Origin: an uncultured Faecalibacterium sp.
Lineage (GTDB): Bacteria; Bacillota; Clostridia; Oscillospirales; Ruminococcaceae
Assembly (NCBI GenBank): GCA_900765705.1
Contig: CAAFSR010000301.1
Location: 1 to 12,187 of the forward strand
Direction of reading: 5' to 3'
DNA: 12,187 nucleotides
Shown here one piece after another: positions 6,687 to 12,187 of this stretch (its first letter is position 1; every line of letters starts with the position of its first letter). The position numbers were made by a program, and so were the translations under genes. The notes under the pieces were generated by a model that ran no database searches, was not told the origin of the DNA, and saw only the letters and a list, made by a program, of their open reading frames with translations.

Positions 6687-7688
6687 TTACTTCAGGTCAA
6701 ACCTTACCACTACCAGCCGGTACCACAGGTAGGGCACCATGTTCCAGATCATCCACAGCTCCATGAGGATATAGTTGGGCAGATCACGCCAGCGGAAGGG
6801 GCGCTTGCCCAGTTTGCCTGCCTTGAGCAGGGCGAAGGCCTCGCGCATGCCCTTGTCCCATGCCTCGCCAAAGCCCTGCTTGTGGAACTTGTAGCACTTG
6901 AGCAGATAGCCCAGCGCCAGCGGGATAAAGTTGAGCACCAGCATCAGTAGCGGCTCGTTTTTGAGCGGCAGCAGAATGCTGTTGCGGCCGCTCTGCTGGC
7001 TTTTAAAGGCGTTGTACTTGACGGCGCCTGTGCTGGCACCGCAGATGTGGTAGCACTTGGCAGCGGGGCAGAGTACGTTTTTATAACCGGCATTGTTGGC
7101 GCGCCAGCTCAGGTCCACGTCCTCAAAGTAGGCAAAAAAGTTTTCGTCAAAGCCGCCGATCTCGTCCAGAATGCTTTTGCGGTACAGCGCTGCGCCGCCG
7201 CAGGCCGAGAAGATACGCTTTTGTTTCGTGTAGCGGCTGACGCGGCGGCCATCGCCGGTCTTGCAGGCAAAGCCCAACCATGTCACATAGTCCCCGGCGT
7301 CATCGGCCAGCTCCCGCTCAAAGTGCCGGATCATCAGGCTTTGCACCGCAAAAATTTTGGGATCGGAATCGGCGGTGCGCAAAAGCTCGGCCAGCCACTG
7401 CGGCTCGGCAAAGGCGTCGTTGTTGAACAGCACCACATACTTGCTCTGTGCCCGGGCAATTCCCTGATTCACAGCGTAAGAAAAGCCGGTGTTGCGTCCG
7501 TTTTCAATCAGGGTGAAGTTGGGGCGGGTGCAGTAGCTGCGGGCCTGCGCAAGACTTTCGTCGGTGGAACCGTTGTCCACCACGATCAGGTCAAAATCCT
7601 GCTCGGTCTGGGCGTAGATGGACTCGATGGAGTCCCGCAGCCAGCCCTTGCCGTTGATGTTTGGGATAATGATGGTCGCTTTTATCAT
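6687..7688 (-). CDS. Family 2 glycosyltransferase
   Basis: The 333-residue product has a GT-A fold. TIIIPNING opens the nucleotide-binding domain, VVDNGSTD (36-43) carries the first Asp, FNNDAF (88-93) is the DxD-like metal site, and FDENFFAYFEDVDLSWRA (180-197) contains the ED catalytic-base motif typical of rhamnosyltransferase-like GT2 enzymes. The C-terminal part has a hydrophobic segment at about 246-263 and an aromatic-rich stretch at 305-325, suggesting membrane association. It probably adds a sugar to a cell-surface polysaccharide; the donor and acceptor cannot be read from sequence. ATG 7688 is chosen: AGGAG lies 8 nt upstream, whereas a TTG at 7712 has no ribosome site. It stands alone, without other polysaccharide genes. 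Confidence 0.9.
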   Translation of the reverse strand: MIKATIIIPNINGKGWLRDSIESIYAQTEQDFDLIVVDNGSTDESLAQARSYCTRPNFTLIENGRNTGFSYAVNQGIARAQSKYVVLFNNDAFAEPQWLAELLRTADSDPKIFAVQSLMIRHFERELADDAGDYVTWLGFACKTGDGRRVSRYTKQKRIFSACGGAALYRKSILDEIGGFDENFFAYFEDVDLSWRANNAGYKNVLCPAAKCYHICGASTGAVKYNAFKSQQSGRNSILLPLKNEPLLMLVLNFIPLALGYLLKCYKFHKQGFGEAWDKGMREAFALLKAGKLGKRPFRWRDLPNYILMELWMIWNMVPYLWYRLVVVRFDLK

Positions 7689-7722
7689 AAAAGTTACTCC
7701 TGTTTTCGTCAATTACAGAGAG

Positions 7723-7751
7723 AGTATATCATATTATCGCAAAAATGCAAA
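7723..7751 (-). promoter_or_regulatory. Glycosyltransferase promoter
   Basis: Minus-strand TTTGCA (7746-7751), a 17-bp spacer and TATACT (7723-7728). The -35 overlaps one arm of a 7-bp inverted repeat (TGCAAAC 7746-7752, GTTTGCA 7775-7781). Confidence 0.6.
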
Positions 7752-7822
7752 CCTCTCGGATAACGCCTGCCCTCGTTTGCAAGGCAATGCCCGGGGAGCT
7801 GTGACAGAATTGGCTAAAAAAA

Positions 7823-7844
7823 TTGTATGAACCCCTTGACACAA
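7823..7844. promoter_or_regulatory. Candidate GntR operator over the -35
   Basis: The 22-bp imperfect dyad TTGT.T.AA....TT.A.ACAA overlaps the -35 of the GntR/ABC operon. YtrA-type repressors commonly bind dyads at their own promoter, so this may be the autoregulatory site; this is inference. Confidence 0.35.
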
Positions 7845-7863
7845 TCTGAAAAAAGAGTATTAT
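7836..7863 (+). promoter_or_regulatory. Promoter of the GntR/ABC operon
   Basis: Consensus -35 TTGACA (7836-7841), a 16-bp spacer and TATTAT (7858-7863). Transcription would start near 7870, about 40 nt before the gntR start. Confidence 0.75.
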
Positions 7864-7864
7864 T

Positions 7865-7882
7865 GTATTAGGCACTTAACAC
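7865..7882. promoter_or_regulatory. Candidate GntR operator at the transcription start
   Basis: An 18-bp imperfect dyad, GT.TTA.G..C.TAA.AC (12 of 18 positions symmetric), lies just after the -10 and covers the expected start point. A repressor bound here would block initiation. It is the second of two dyads around this promoter. Confidence 0.4.
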
Positions 7883-7910
7883 AGAAACACAAAATGCAGG
7901 GAGGGCTACG

Positions 7911-8288
7911 ATGAGTGAACAATTTGATTCCAGCCGTCCGATCTATGCGCAGCTGGTAGAGCGGTTGAAGGCGAAGATCCTTGCGGGGACATACCCGCCC
8001 GGAGGACATCTTGACTCGGTGCGGGATATGGCCGCAGCCGCAGGGGTGAACCCGAATACCATGCAGCGTGCGCTGGCACAGCTGGAAACGGAGGGGCTTG
8101 TCCGGACCGAACGGACGGCGGGCCGCTATGTGACGGAGGATACCATGTTGATCGAACAATTGCGTGCCGCGACCGCGGAAAAGTTCGCGGAAGAATTTCT
8201 GGAAAAGATGCGGGGCATCGGGTACAGCCCGGCGCAGGTCGCCGAATTGCTGGCCCGTCAGACGAAAGGAGAACCGAATCATGAGTGA
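7911..8288 (+). CDS. GntR-family transcriptional regulator, YtrA type
   Basis: The 125-residue protein has the GntR winged helix at about 9-75: RPIYAQLVERLKAKILAGTYPPGG, then SVRDMAAAAGVNPNTMQRALAQLETEGLVRTERTAGRYV, with the recognition helix near 46-58. A short helical tail (78-120) replaces the large effector domain, which is the mark of the YtrA subfamily that represses ABC transporter operons. GGGAGG at 7899-7904 precedes ATG. The stop overlaps the start of the ABC ATPase gene by 8 nt, implying coupling. It most likely represses its own operon through the dyads at 7823-7844 or 7865-7882. The inducing signal is unknown; in Firmicutes relatives it is often cell-envelope stress or antimicrobial peptides. 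Confidence 0.92.
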   Translation: MSEQFDSSRPIYAQLVERLKAKILAGTYPPGGHLDSVRDMAAAAGVNPNTMQRALAQLETEGLVRTERTAGRYVTEDTMLIEQLRAATAEKFAEEFLEKMRGIGYSPAQVAELLARQTKGEPNHE

Positions 8289-8979
8289 ACTTCTGACCTG
8301 TGAAGGGCTGACAAAACACTACGGCGCAAAAACCGCGCTGGACGGTGTGGATCTGCACATCGGCTTTGGGAAGATCGTTGGCCTGCTGGGGCCGAACGGC
8401 AGCGGCAAGACCACCCTGATCAAACTGGCAAACGGTCTGCTGCAGCCTGACAGCGGCAGCATCCGGATCGCCGGGATGAAGCCCGGCGTGGAGAGCAAGG
8501 CGATCGTATCCTACCTGCCCGATGCCGACTGGCTTCCCGGCTGGATGCGGGTGGAGCAGCTGATGGAGATGTTTGGGGACTTCTATAAGGACTTCGATCC
8601 GGCCCGGGCGAATGAGATGCTGGCAAATCTGGAACTTTCCCCCAAAGACGTCCTCAAGACCCTTTCCAAGGGCAACCGGGAAAAGGTGCAGCTCATCCTT
8701 GCCATGAGCCGGAATGCCCGGCTCTATCTGCTGGATGAACCCATCGGCGGCGTGGACCCGGCGGCACGGGATTATATCCTGCACACCATCCTGTCCAATT
8801 ACAGCAAGGACGCGACCGTCCTCATCTCGACCCACCTGATCGAGGATGTCGAGCCGGTGCTGGATGAGGCCATCTTCCTGAAAGAGGGAACGGTCTTTGC
8901 TCACCGCAGTGTGGATGAGATCCGTGAGAATGAGGGAATGAGCGTGGACGCATATTTCCGGGAGGTATTCAAATGCTGA
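8281..8979 (+). CDS. ABC transporter ATP-binding protein
   Basis: The 232-residue ATPase has Walker A GPNGSGKTT (37-45), signature LSKGN (128-132), Walker B LYLLDEP (148-154), D-loop GGVD (156-159) and switch H185 in STHLIED. At the Q-loop the sequence reads SYLPDADWLP with no Gln, as in many YtrB-like ATPases, and the signature is LSKGN rather than LSGGQ. It powers the permease encoded next. The protein is short, typical of the YtrB/BcrA-type class. ATG 8281 lies inside the end of gntR (8-nt overlap) and has AAAGGAG about 9 nt upstream; the frame is open back to 8164 but that stretch only overlaps gntR. Function is probably export or envelope-stress defence; the substrate is unknown. Confidence 0.95.
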   Translation: MSELLTCEGLTKHYGAKTALDGVDLHIGFGKIVGLLGPNGSGKTTLIKLANGLLQPDSGSIRIAGMKPGVESKAIVSYLPDADWLPGWMRVEQLMEMFGDFYKDFDPARANEMLANLELSPKDVLKTLSKGNREKVQLILAMSRNARLYLLDEPIGGVDPAARDYILHTILSNYSKDATVLISTHLIEDVEPVLDEAIFLKEGTVFAHRSVDEIRENEGMSVDAYFREVFKC

Positions 8980-9791
8980 AAAATCTGTTGAAGTATGAAT
9001 TCCGGGCGACCGGACGGACCTATGGCGGCCTGTATCTGGTCTGGCTGCTGGTTGCGCTGGCAATGGGGATCTCGATGCGGGACGAAGTCTGGGACAATGG
9101 CAGCAGCCAGATCTGGGCATACCTGATGTTTGCCTACTTTGCCATCGGGGTTGCCATCGGAGTGGTCTGTATTGTGACGATCATCCAGCGGTTCACCAAA
9201 AATCTGTTGGGGCGGGAGGGCTATCTCATGCACACCCTTCCGGTCCATCCAGAGCAGCTGGTTGCGTCCAAACTCATTTCCAGCATGGTCTGGGTGATCT
9301 GCAGCGGAGTGGTCGGGATCCTGTCCGTCCTTCTGATGCTGGTCGGCCTGTGCGACTTCGAGGATCCCAAAACGGTCATCAATGGGGAGACGATCATGAC
9401 GGGCTGGGGCGATGTCCTGAAATTCAGCTGGAAGGCGATCCAGAGCATCGGCGGTGAATTCTGGAGCGAGCTGGCGTGGATCATCGTCCTTGGTCTGGCG
9501 GGCGTTGCAGTCCTCATCCTCTGTATCTACGCCGCCTGCATGATCGGGCATCAGTTCAGGAACCATTCCACGATTGCCAGCATTCTGGCCTTCTTCCTGT
9601 TGCAGCTGATTCAGGGCAAACTGGATGCAGGCGGCGGGATCCGGGTGATCGTTGGCTCTGTGGCAGCGATGCCGATGGCTTATTCCGCCAGCGGCAATCT
9701 CTGGCTCGTCCTTCTTGTAACGATTCTGATCGGCGCAGTCTATTTTGTCCTTACCAGCTGGCTGATGAAAAATAAGCTGGATCTGGAATAA
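8973..9791 (+). CDS. ABC-2 type transporter permease
   Basis: The 272-residue membrane protein has about six hydrophobic helices (near 17-34, 47-71, 101-126, 168-192, 199-214 and 243-264). It begins MLKNLLKYEFRATGR, the common N-terminal amphipathic start of YtrC/BcrB-like permeases, and contains REGYLMHTLPVHPEQLVASK (81-100), the cytosolic coupling segment seen in this class. It forms the membrane part of the transporter with the upstream ATPase. ATG 8973 overlaps the ATPase stop by 7 nt and has GGGAGG at 8960-8965. A separate solute-binding gene is absent, consistent with an exporter or a signalling/defence transporter. A terminator follows the stop by 11 nt, closing the operon. Confidence 0.88.
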   Translation: MLKNLLKYEFRATGRTYGGLYLVWLLVALAMGISMRDEVWDNGSSQIWAYLMFAYFAIGVAIGVVCIVTIIQRFTKNLLGREGYLMHTLPVHPEQLVASKLISSMVWVICSGVVGILSVLLMLVGLCDFEDPKTVINGETIMTGWGDVLKFSWKAIQSIGGEFWSELAWIIVLGLAGVAVLILCIYAACMIGHQFRNHSTIASILAFFLLQLIQGKLDAGGGIRVIVGSVAAMPMAYSASGNLWLVLLVTILIGAVYFVLTSWLMKNKLDLE

Positions 9792-9802
9792 GCATAAAAA
9801 CC

Positions 9803-9848
9803 AAACCCCGGCCGTTGCAGATGAAACATACTGCAAAGGCCGGGGTTT
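9803..9848. terminator. Bidirectional intrinsic terminator
   Basis: Arms 9803-9820 and 9831-9848 form an 18-bp GC-rich stem with one mismatch around a 10-nt loop. Minus-strand reading ends in TTTGGTTTTTA, a better U tract than the plus-strand one. It serves the ABC operon and the convergent lipoprotein gene. Confidence 0.85.
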
Positions 9849-9859
9849 ATGCGGGAAAA

Positions 9860-10417
9860 TTATTTTGCGAGAGCCTTTTCAATGTTCGCCAGAATGGTGT
9901 CGTGATCCTCGGCGCAGACCAGAACCACCTCGCCGGTGGGGGCTACGGTGACGGTGGCAGCCTTGGCCACGAGGTACTGGTCCTCCAGATAGTGCTCCAT
10001 GGACTGCTGCTCGCTGGCAACATAGGCCTCCAGTGCGGCCTTTACCTCATCGGTCTTGCCCTCGGCAGGCTTCACGATGGCAACGGCGTAGCTGCGCACC
10101 ATCATGCTGGAAATGCTGGCGGCAAAGGCGGTGTACTGGCCGTCCTCCAAATTCAGCAGAGGCATCAGGATGTCCCGGATCTCCTCGTTCAGCTGGTCAG
10201 GCTCGTACTCGGCGCTGTAACCATCGATGGCGGTAAACTTGCCGTCCTCGCCCTTGGTAAAGATCATATCGTACTCGTTGTCCTCGTCACTGCGGGCATC
10301 GTGGATGATCTGGGAGTAATCCTTGGGGGTGGAGCTGTCGGCCTTGCTGCCGCCGGAGCAGCCCACCAGAGTAAACAGGGTCAGCCCTGCCAGCAGGGCG
10401 GCGATGAATTTTTTCAT
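9860..10417 (-). CDS. Small lipoprotein, DUF4358-like
   Basis: The 185-residue product has a lipoprotein signal: MKK, a hydrophobic core at 4-17 and the lipobox LVGC with C20 as the lipidated residue, followed by a Gly/Ser-rich linker. The mature part is acidic and alpha/beta, with a pattern of KTDEVKAALEAYVASEQQSMEHYLEDQ and a final V..TGEVVLVCAEDHDTILANIEKAL. By eye this resembles the DUF4358 lipoproteins common in Clostridia, whose role is unknown. It is anchored to the outer face of the membrane. The ribosome site AAAGGAA precedes ATG. The upstream lrp gene is in the same direction with a 158-nt gap, so co-transcription is possible but not shown. Confidence 0.85.
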   Translation of the reverse strand: MKKFIAALLAGLTLFTLVGCSGGSKADSSTPKDYSQIIHDARSDEDNEYDMIFTKGEDGKFTAIDGYSAEYEPDQLNEEIRDILMPLLNLEDGQYTAFAASISSMMVRSYAVAIVKPAEGKTDEVKAALEAYVASEQQSMEHYLEDQYLVAKAATVTVAPTGEVVLVCAEDHDTILANIEKALAK

Positions 10418-10456
10418 AGTATTAAAGTTCCTTTCATAGTGCTGTGTGTGGAAGGT

Positions 10457-10505
10457 GCAGCCGGGGAGTACGCGCTACAGGTAGTGTGTGCCGGTTTTCG
10501 GCTGC
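10457..10505 (-). other. Possible structured leader of the lipoprotein gene
   Basis: The 158-nt gap between lrp and the lipoprotein gene holds a 7-bp inverted repeat (GCAGCCG 10457-10463, CGGCTGC 10499-10505) with a smaller CTAC/GTAG hairpin inside. No clear terminator or strong promoter is visible in the gap; the best minus-strand match (TTGCTG at 10529-10534, 16 bp, CAGAAT) is weak. Confidence 0.3.
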
Positions 10506-10575
10506 TATTCTGGATACGAACCACCGGGCAGCAAAATTGCAGGGAAAAAGTAACAGTTTTATGAACAGCACCTGC

Positions 10576-11016
10576 TTACAGCATCAAAGCGTCCAGATCG
10601 CCATGGTTCACCGGGGTGGAAAGGATGATCTGGGTGCTGGTGGTGCCCAGCTTCTGGAACTGTAAGATCAGATGCTCCAGCTGTGTCATGCTGCCGCAGC
10701 TGACCTTGACCAAAAAGGTGTACGCACCGGTAACGTGGTAGCACTGCAGCACCTCGTGGCTGTTTTGCAGGAGCTCCACAAAGGCATCCTGCTTGGAGGG
10801 CGCTACCGAAAGGCTGATGAGTGCATCCACATACATCCGGTCTGCCGGACGATTGAGCGTGACGGTATAGCCGCTGATGATGCCGTCCGTTTCCAGTTTG
10901 TGGATACGGCTGGAGACCGCCGGGCTGGTAAGGGATACCTGCTCTGCAATTTCTTTAACGGGCATCCGTGCATTTTTGGCCAGAAGGGTCAGGATTTTGC
11001 GATCGAGATCATCCAT
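10576..11016 (-). CDS. Lrp/AsnC-family transcriptional regulator
   Basis: The 146-residue protein has the family's two parts. Residues 1-50 (MDDLDRKILTLLAKNARMPVKEIAEQVSLTSPAVSSRIHKLETDGIISGY) are the winged helix-turn-helix, with recognition helix near 30-41. Residues about 60-137 form the RAM effector and oligomerisation domain (MYVDALISLSV, then VTGAYTFLVKVSC and TTSTQIILST). Length is normal. Such proteins sense amino acids and act as dimers or octamers; the ligand and targets here are unknown. AAGGAGA lies about 7 nt before ATG 11016. Genes regulated by it may include itself, as the upstream region carries symmetric AT-rich motifs. No amino-acid gene is adjacent. Confidence 0.93.
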   Translation of the reverse strand: MDDLDRKILTLLAKNARMPVKEIAEQVSLTSPAVSSRIHKLETDGIISGYTVTLNRPADRMYVDALISLSVAPSKQDAFVELLQNSHEVLQCYHVTGAYTFLVKVSCGSMTQLEHLILQFQKLGTTSTQIILSTPVNHGDLDALML

Positions 11017-11044
11017 AAAAAAGTCTCCTTAAAAAATATGTTGG

Positions 11045-11150
11045 ATTGTATAGAATTTTCTGAAAGTAAAGTTTTTGCGTTGTGCAAACCTACGGAAATG
11101 GAATAAAATTTCGTTTCTGAAATTCTATGTTAATTATATAAAGTTTTTGC
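11045..11150 (-). promoter_or_regulatory. lrp upstream region with repeated AT-rich motifs
   Basis: A minus-strand -10 candidate TATACAAT lies at 11045-11052 with a poor -35. Around and upstream of it are a 9-bp inverted repeat (ATAGAATTT 11050-11058, AAATTCTAT 11120-11128) and an exact 11-bp direct repeat, AAAGTTTTTGC, at 11068-11078 and 11140-11150, 72 bp apart. Spaced AT-rich dyads are the usual layout of Lrp autoregulatory sites; binding is inferred. Confidence 0.4.
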
Positions 11151-11194
11151 TAAAAAGTAAAGTGCTATTTTAAAGCAAAATCCAAAAATGCTGT

Positions 11195-11222
11195 TTGACA
11201 AGAAAAGAAAAACGGGTATAAT
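11195..11222 (+). promoter_or_regulatory. Near-consensus promoter of a candidate small RNA
   Basis: Perfect TTGACA (11195-11200), a 16-bp spacer and perfect TATAAT (11217-11222). The start point would be near 11229. The only thing downstream on this strand is about 110 nt ending in a terminator. Confidence 0.8.
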
Positions 11223-11228
11223 ACATCA

Positions 11229-11336
11229 TGCAAGGCAGCGCAACGCACAAAAGCCTGCCAATGATATTGAGATTCACCACTTTATATACTTTCCCACCCC
11301 TCTATACACAAAAACCCGCTGCCAGGCGGGTTTTTG
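11229..11336 (+). ncRNA. Candidate small RNA between lrp and hflX
   Basis: A stretch of about 108 nt lies between a consensus promoter and a perfect intrinsic terminator. The 5' part can form a hairpin (GGCAG 11234-11238 with CTGCC 11255-11259). The middle, about 11264-11305, is poor in G, largely unpaired by eye, and includes the C-rich run CCCACCCCTC (11293-11302), complementary in kind to purine-rich Shine-Dalgarno sites. The 3' end is the terminator stem. The only plus-strand reading frame (from ATG 11228, 45 codons) starts at the transcription start, has no ribosome site and runs through the terminator. It does not resemble 6S, tmRNA, SRP or RNase P RNA. Existence as a transcript is inferred. 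Confidence 0.5.
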
Positions 11337-11339
11337 TGT
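11306..11339. terminator. Terminator of the candidate small RNA
   Basis: Perfect 14-bp arms (11306-11319 and 11326-11339) around a 6-nt loop. The GC core CCCGC/GCGGG is followed by T5 on the plus strand; the flanking A5 makes it usable in both directions. Confidence 0.85.
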
Positions 11340-11360
11340 TTGTTGGGGCTTTTTTCTTTT

Positions 11361-11405
11361 TGTAAAAAAGCAGCTTCGAAACGCCCGCGGGTGTTTCGAA
11401 ACTGC
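11361..11405 (-). terminator. Intrinsic terminator of hflX
   Basis: Arms 11370-11382 and 11393-11405 form a 13-bp stem with one wobble-type mismatch, then T6 on the minus strand (11364-11369 on the plus strand). It lies 10 nt after the hflX stop. Confidence 0.88.
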
Positions 11406-11415
11406 AAATAAAAAT

Positions 11416-12187
11416 TTAAACCAGATAGCCCTCAAAGCAGTGCAGGTCCTCAGTCTTGACGATGCCCTCCAGATACAGCCCGTCCTCCCGGTATTCCTCC
11501 ACCTGTACGCTGCCGCGCTCCCGCATGGGGGCGGCCAGACCCAGCTTGTCGTAAGGCAGCAGTACCCGGATGGTGTGCACCCGGTCGCTGAGCACCTCGT
11601 CCAGCTTTTGCAGCAGCTTGTCCAGTCCGTAGCCGGTTTTGGCACTGGTCAGCAGGATGTCGGGATCAAAGCTCAGGGTGTTGGGCTTGTCGCACTTGTT
11701 GTATACGGTCAGGCGGGGAATGTCGGCGCAGTCCAGCCCGTCCAGCACCTCGTCGGTGACGGCAAGCTGCTCCTCGCGCTGGTCGTCTCCTGCATCTGCC
11801 ACCCGGATGATCACATCCGACCATGCGGCCTCCTCCAGCGTGGACTTGAAGGCCTCCACCAGATTGTGGGGCAGGCGGGAAACAAAGCCTACCGTGTCCA
11901 CCAGCAGCACCGCCATGCCGCTGGGCAGCACCAGCTTACGGCTGGTGGGGTCCAGTGTGGCAAACAGCATATCCGCCTCGGCTACGCTGGGGCCGCACAG
12001 GGCGTTCATCAGGCTGGATTTGCCAACGTTGGTGTAGCCCACAAGGCTTACCACCGGCATGCCGGTCTTGGCGCGGGCCTTTCGGCTTTCGCCCCGGCGC
12101 TTTTCCATCTCGGCCAGCTTCTCGGCCAGCGCATCGATGCGGGCGTGCACATGGCGGCGGTCCAGCTCCAGCTTGGTCTCACCGGCA
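11416..12187 (-). CDS. hflX: GTPase HflX, C-terminal part (partial)
   Basis: About 256 residues are visible, and the frame stays open to the window edge, so the N-terminal domain lies outside. The first residues AGETKLELDRRHVHARI match the HflX GxGETKLExDRR motif just before the G domain. The G domain follows: G1 GYTNVGKSS (fragment residues 50-58), FATLDPT switch I (75-81), G3 DTVGF (97-101), G4 NKCD (163-166) and G5 TSAKTG (180-185). A C-terminal domain of about 65 residues ends the protein. HflX is a ribosome-associated GTPase that binds the 50S subunit and can split stalled ribosomes under stress. A GTG at 12150 should not be taken as the start. The gene ends at its own terminator. Confidence 0.95.
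   Translation of the reverse strand, partial: AGETKLELDRRHVHARIDALAEKLAEMEKRRGESRKARAKTGMPVVSLVGYTNVGKSSLMNALCGPSVAEADMLFATLDPTSRKLVLPSGMAVLLVDTVGFVSRLPHNLVEAFKSTLEEAAWSDVIIRVADAGDDQREEQLAVTDEVLDGLDCADIPRLTVYNKCDKPNTLSFDPDILLTSAKTGYGLDKLLQKLDEVLSDRVHTIRVLLPYDKLGLAAPMRERGSVQVEEYREDGLYLEGIVKTEDLHCFEGYLV

Noticed and set aside
7906..9836. Long minus-strand frames (7906-9120 and 8901-9836) opposite the ABC operon
   Set aside because: They overlap convincing GntR, ATPase and permease genes and contain no domain pattern.
11229..11336. 6S, SRP, tmRNA or RNase P RNA
   Set aside because: The length, lack of the long bulged stem of 6S, and lack of the SRP tetraloop or other conserved cores do not fit any of these.
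11228..11365. A 45-codon plus-strand frame inside the candidate small RNA
   Set aside because: The ATG is about six bases after the -10, with no ribosome site, and the frame reads through the terminator hairpin.
11274..11645. Minus-strand frame overlapping the end of hflX
   Set aside because: It is an alternate frame of hflX extended through its terminator; no ribosome site or domain.

Overview
The window looks like chromosomal DNA of a GC-rich gut Clostridia, most likely Faecalibacterium or a close Oscillospiraceae relative. This rests on GC-rich codons with AT-rich intergenic gaps, strong GGAGG-type ribosome sites, a proofreading-deficient Pol I, a YtrA-type GntR/ABC operon and intrinsic terminators at most gene ends. 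No database search was possible, so the genus is inference. Most genes are housekeeping; no phage genes, CRISPR array, rRNA or tRNA was seen.

Layout. 1-155 (+) is the C-terminal end of NAD(P)H-hydrate dehydratase, ending at a terminator shared with the next, convergent operon. 233-4572 (-) is polA > tsaD > a nitroreductase-family flavoprotein, 1 nt and 22 nt apart, read from an extended -10 promoter near 4610. A perfect 32-bp AT-rich palindrome lies just upstream. 4807-4995 (-) is a 62-aa ferredoxin, divergent from an ArsC/Spx/YffB-like thioredoxin-fold protein (5107-5448, +). It is followed by a membrane-anchored protein of unknown function (5552-6454, +) with its own consensus promoter. A 180-bp inverted-repeat element (6458-6637), which looks like a MITE, sits 3 bp after that gene. 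A bidirectional terminator and a lone GT2 glycosyltransferase (6687-7688, -) follow.

7911-9791 (+) is a compact three-gene operon: YtrA-type GntR repressor, ABC ATPase and six-helix ABC-2 type permease, with 8-nt and 7-nt gene overlaps. It has a TTGACA promoter flanked by two dyads that could be the repressor's operators. The minus strand then carries a small lipoprotein (9860-10417), an Lrp/AsnC regulator (10576-11016) and the C-terminal two thirds or so of the GTPase HflX (11416-12187, cut by the window edge).

The most interesting non-coding region is the 399-nt gap between lrp and hflX. It holds repeated AT-rich motifs upstream of lrp. It also holds a near-consensus plus-strand promoter (TTGACA, 16 bp, TATAAT) about 110 nt before a perfect 14-bp intrinsic terminator, with no credible reading frame between. 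This is the signature of a small RNA, and its unpaired part contains a C-rich stretch that could pair with Shine-Dalgarno sequences.
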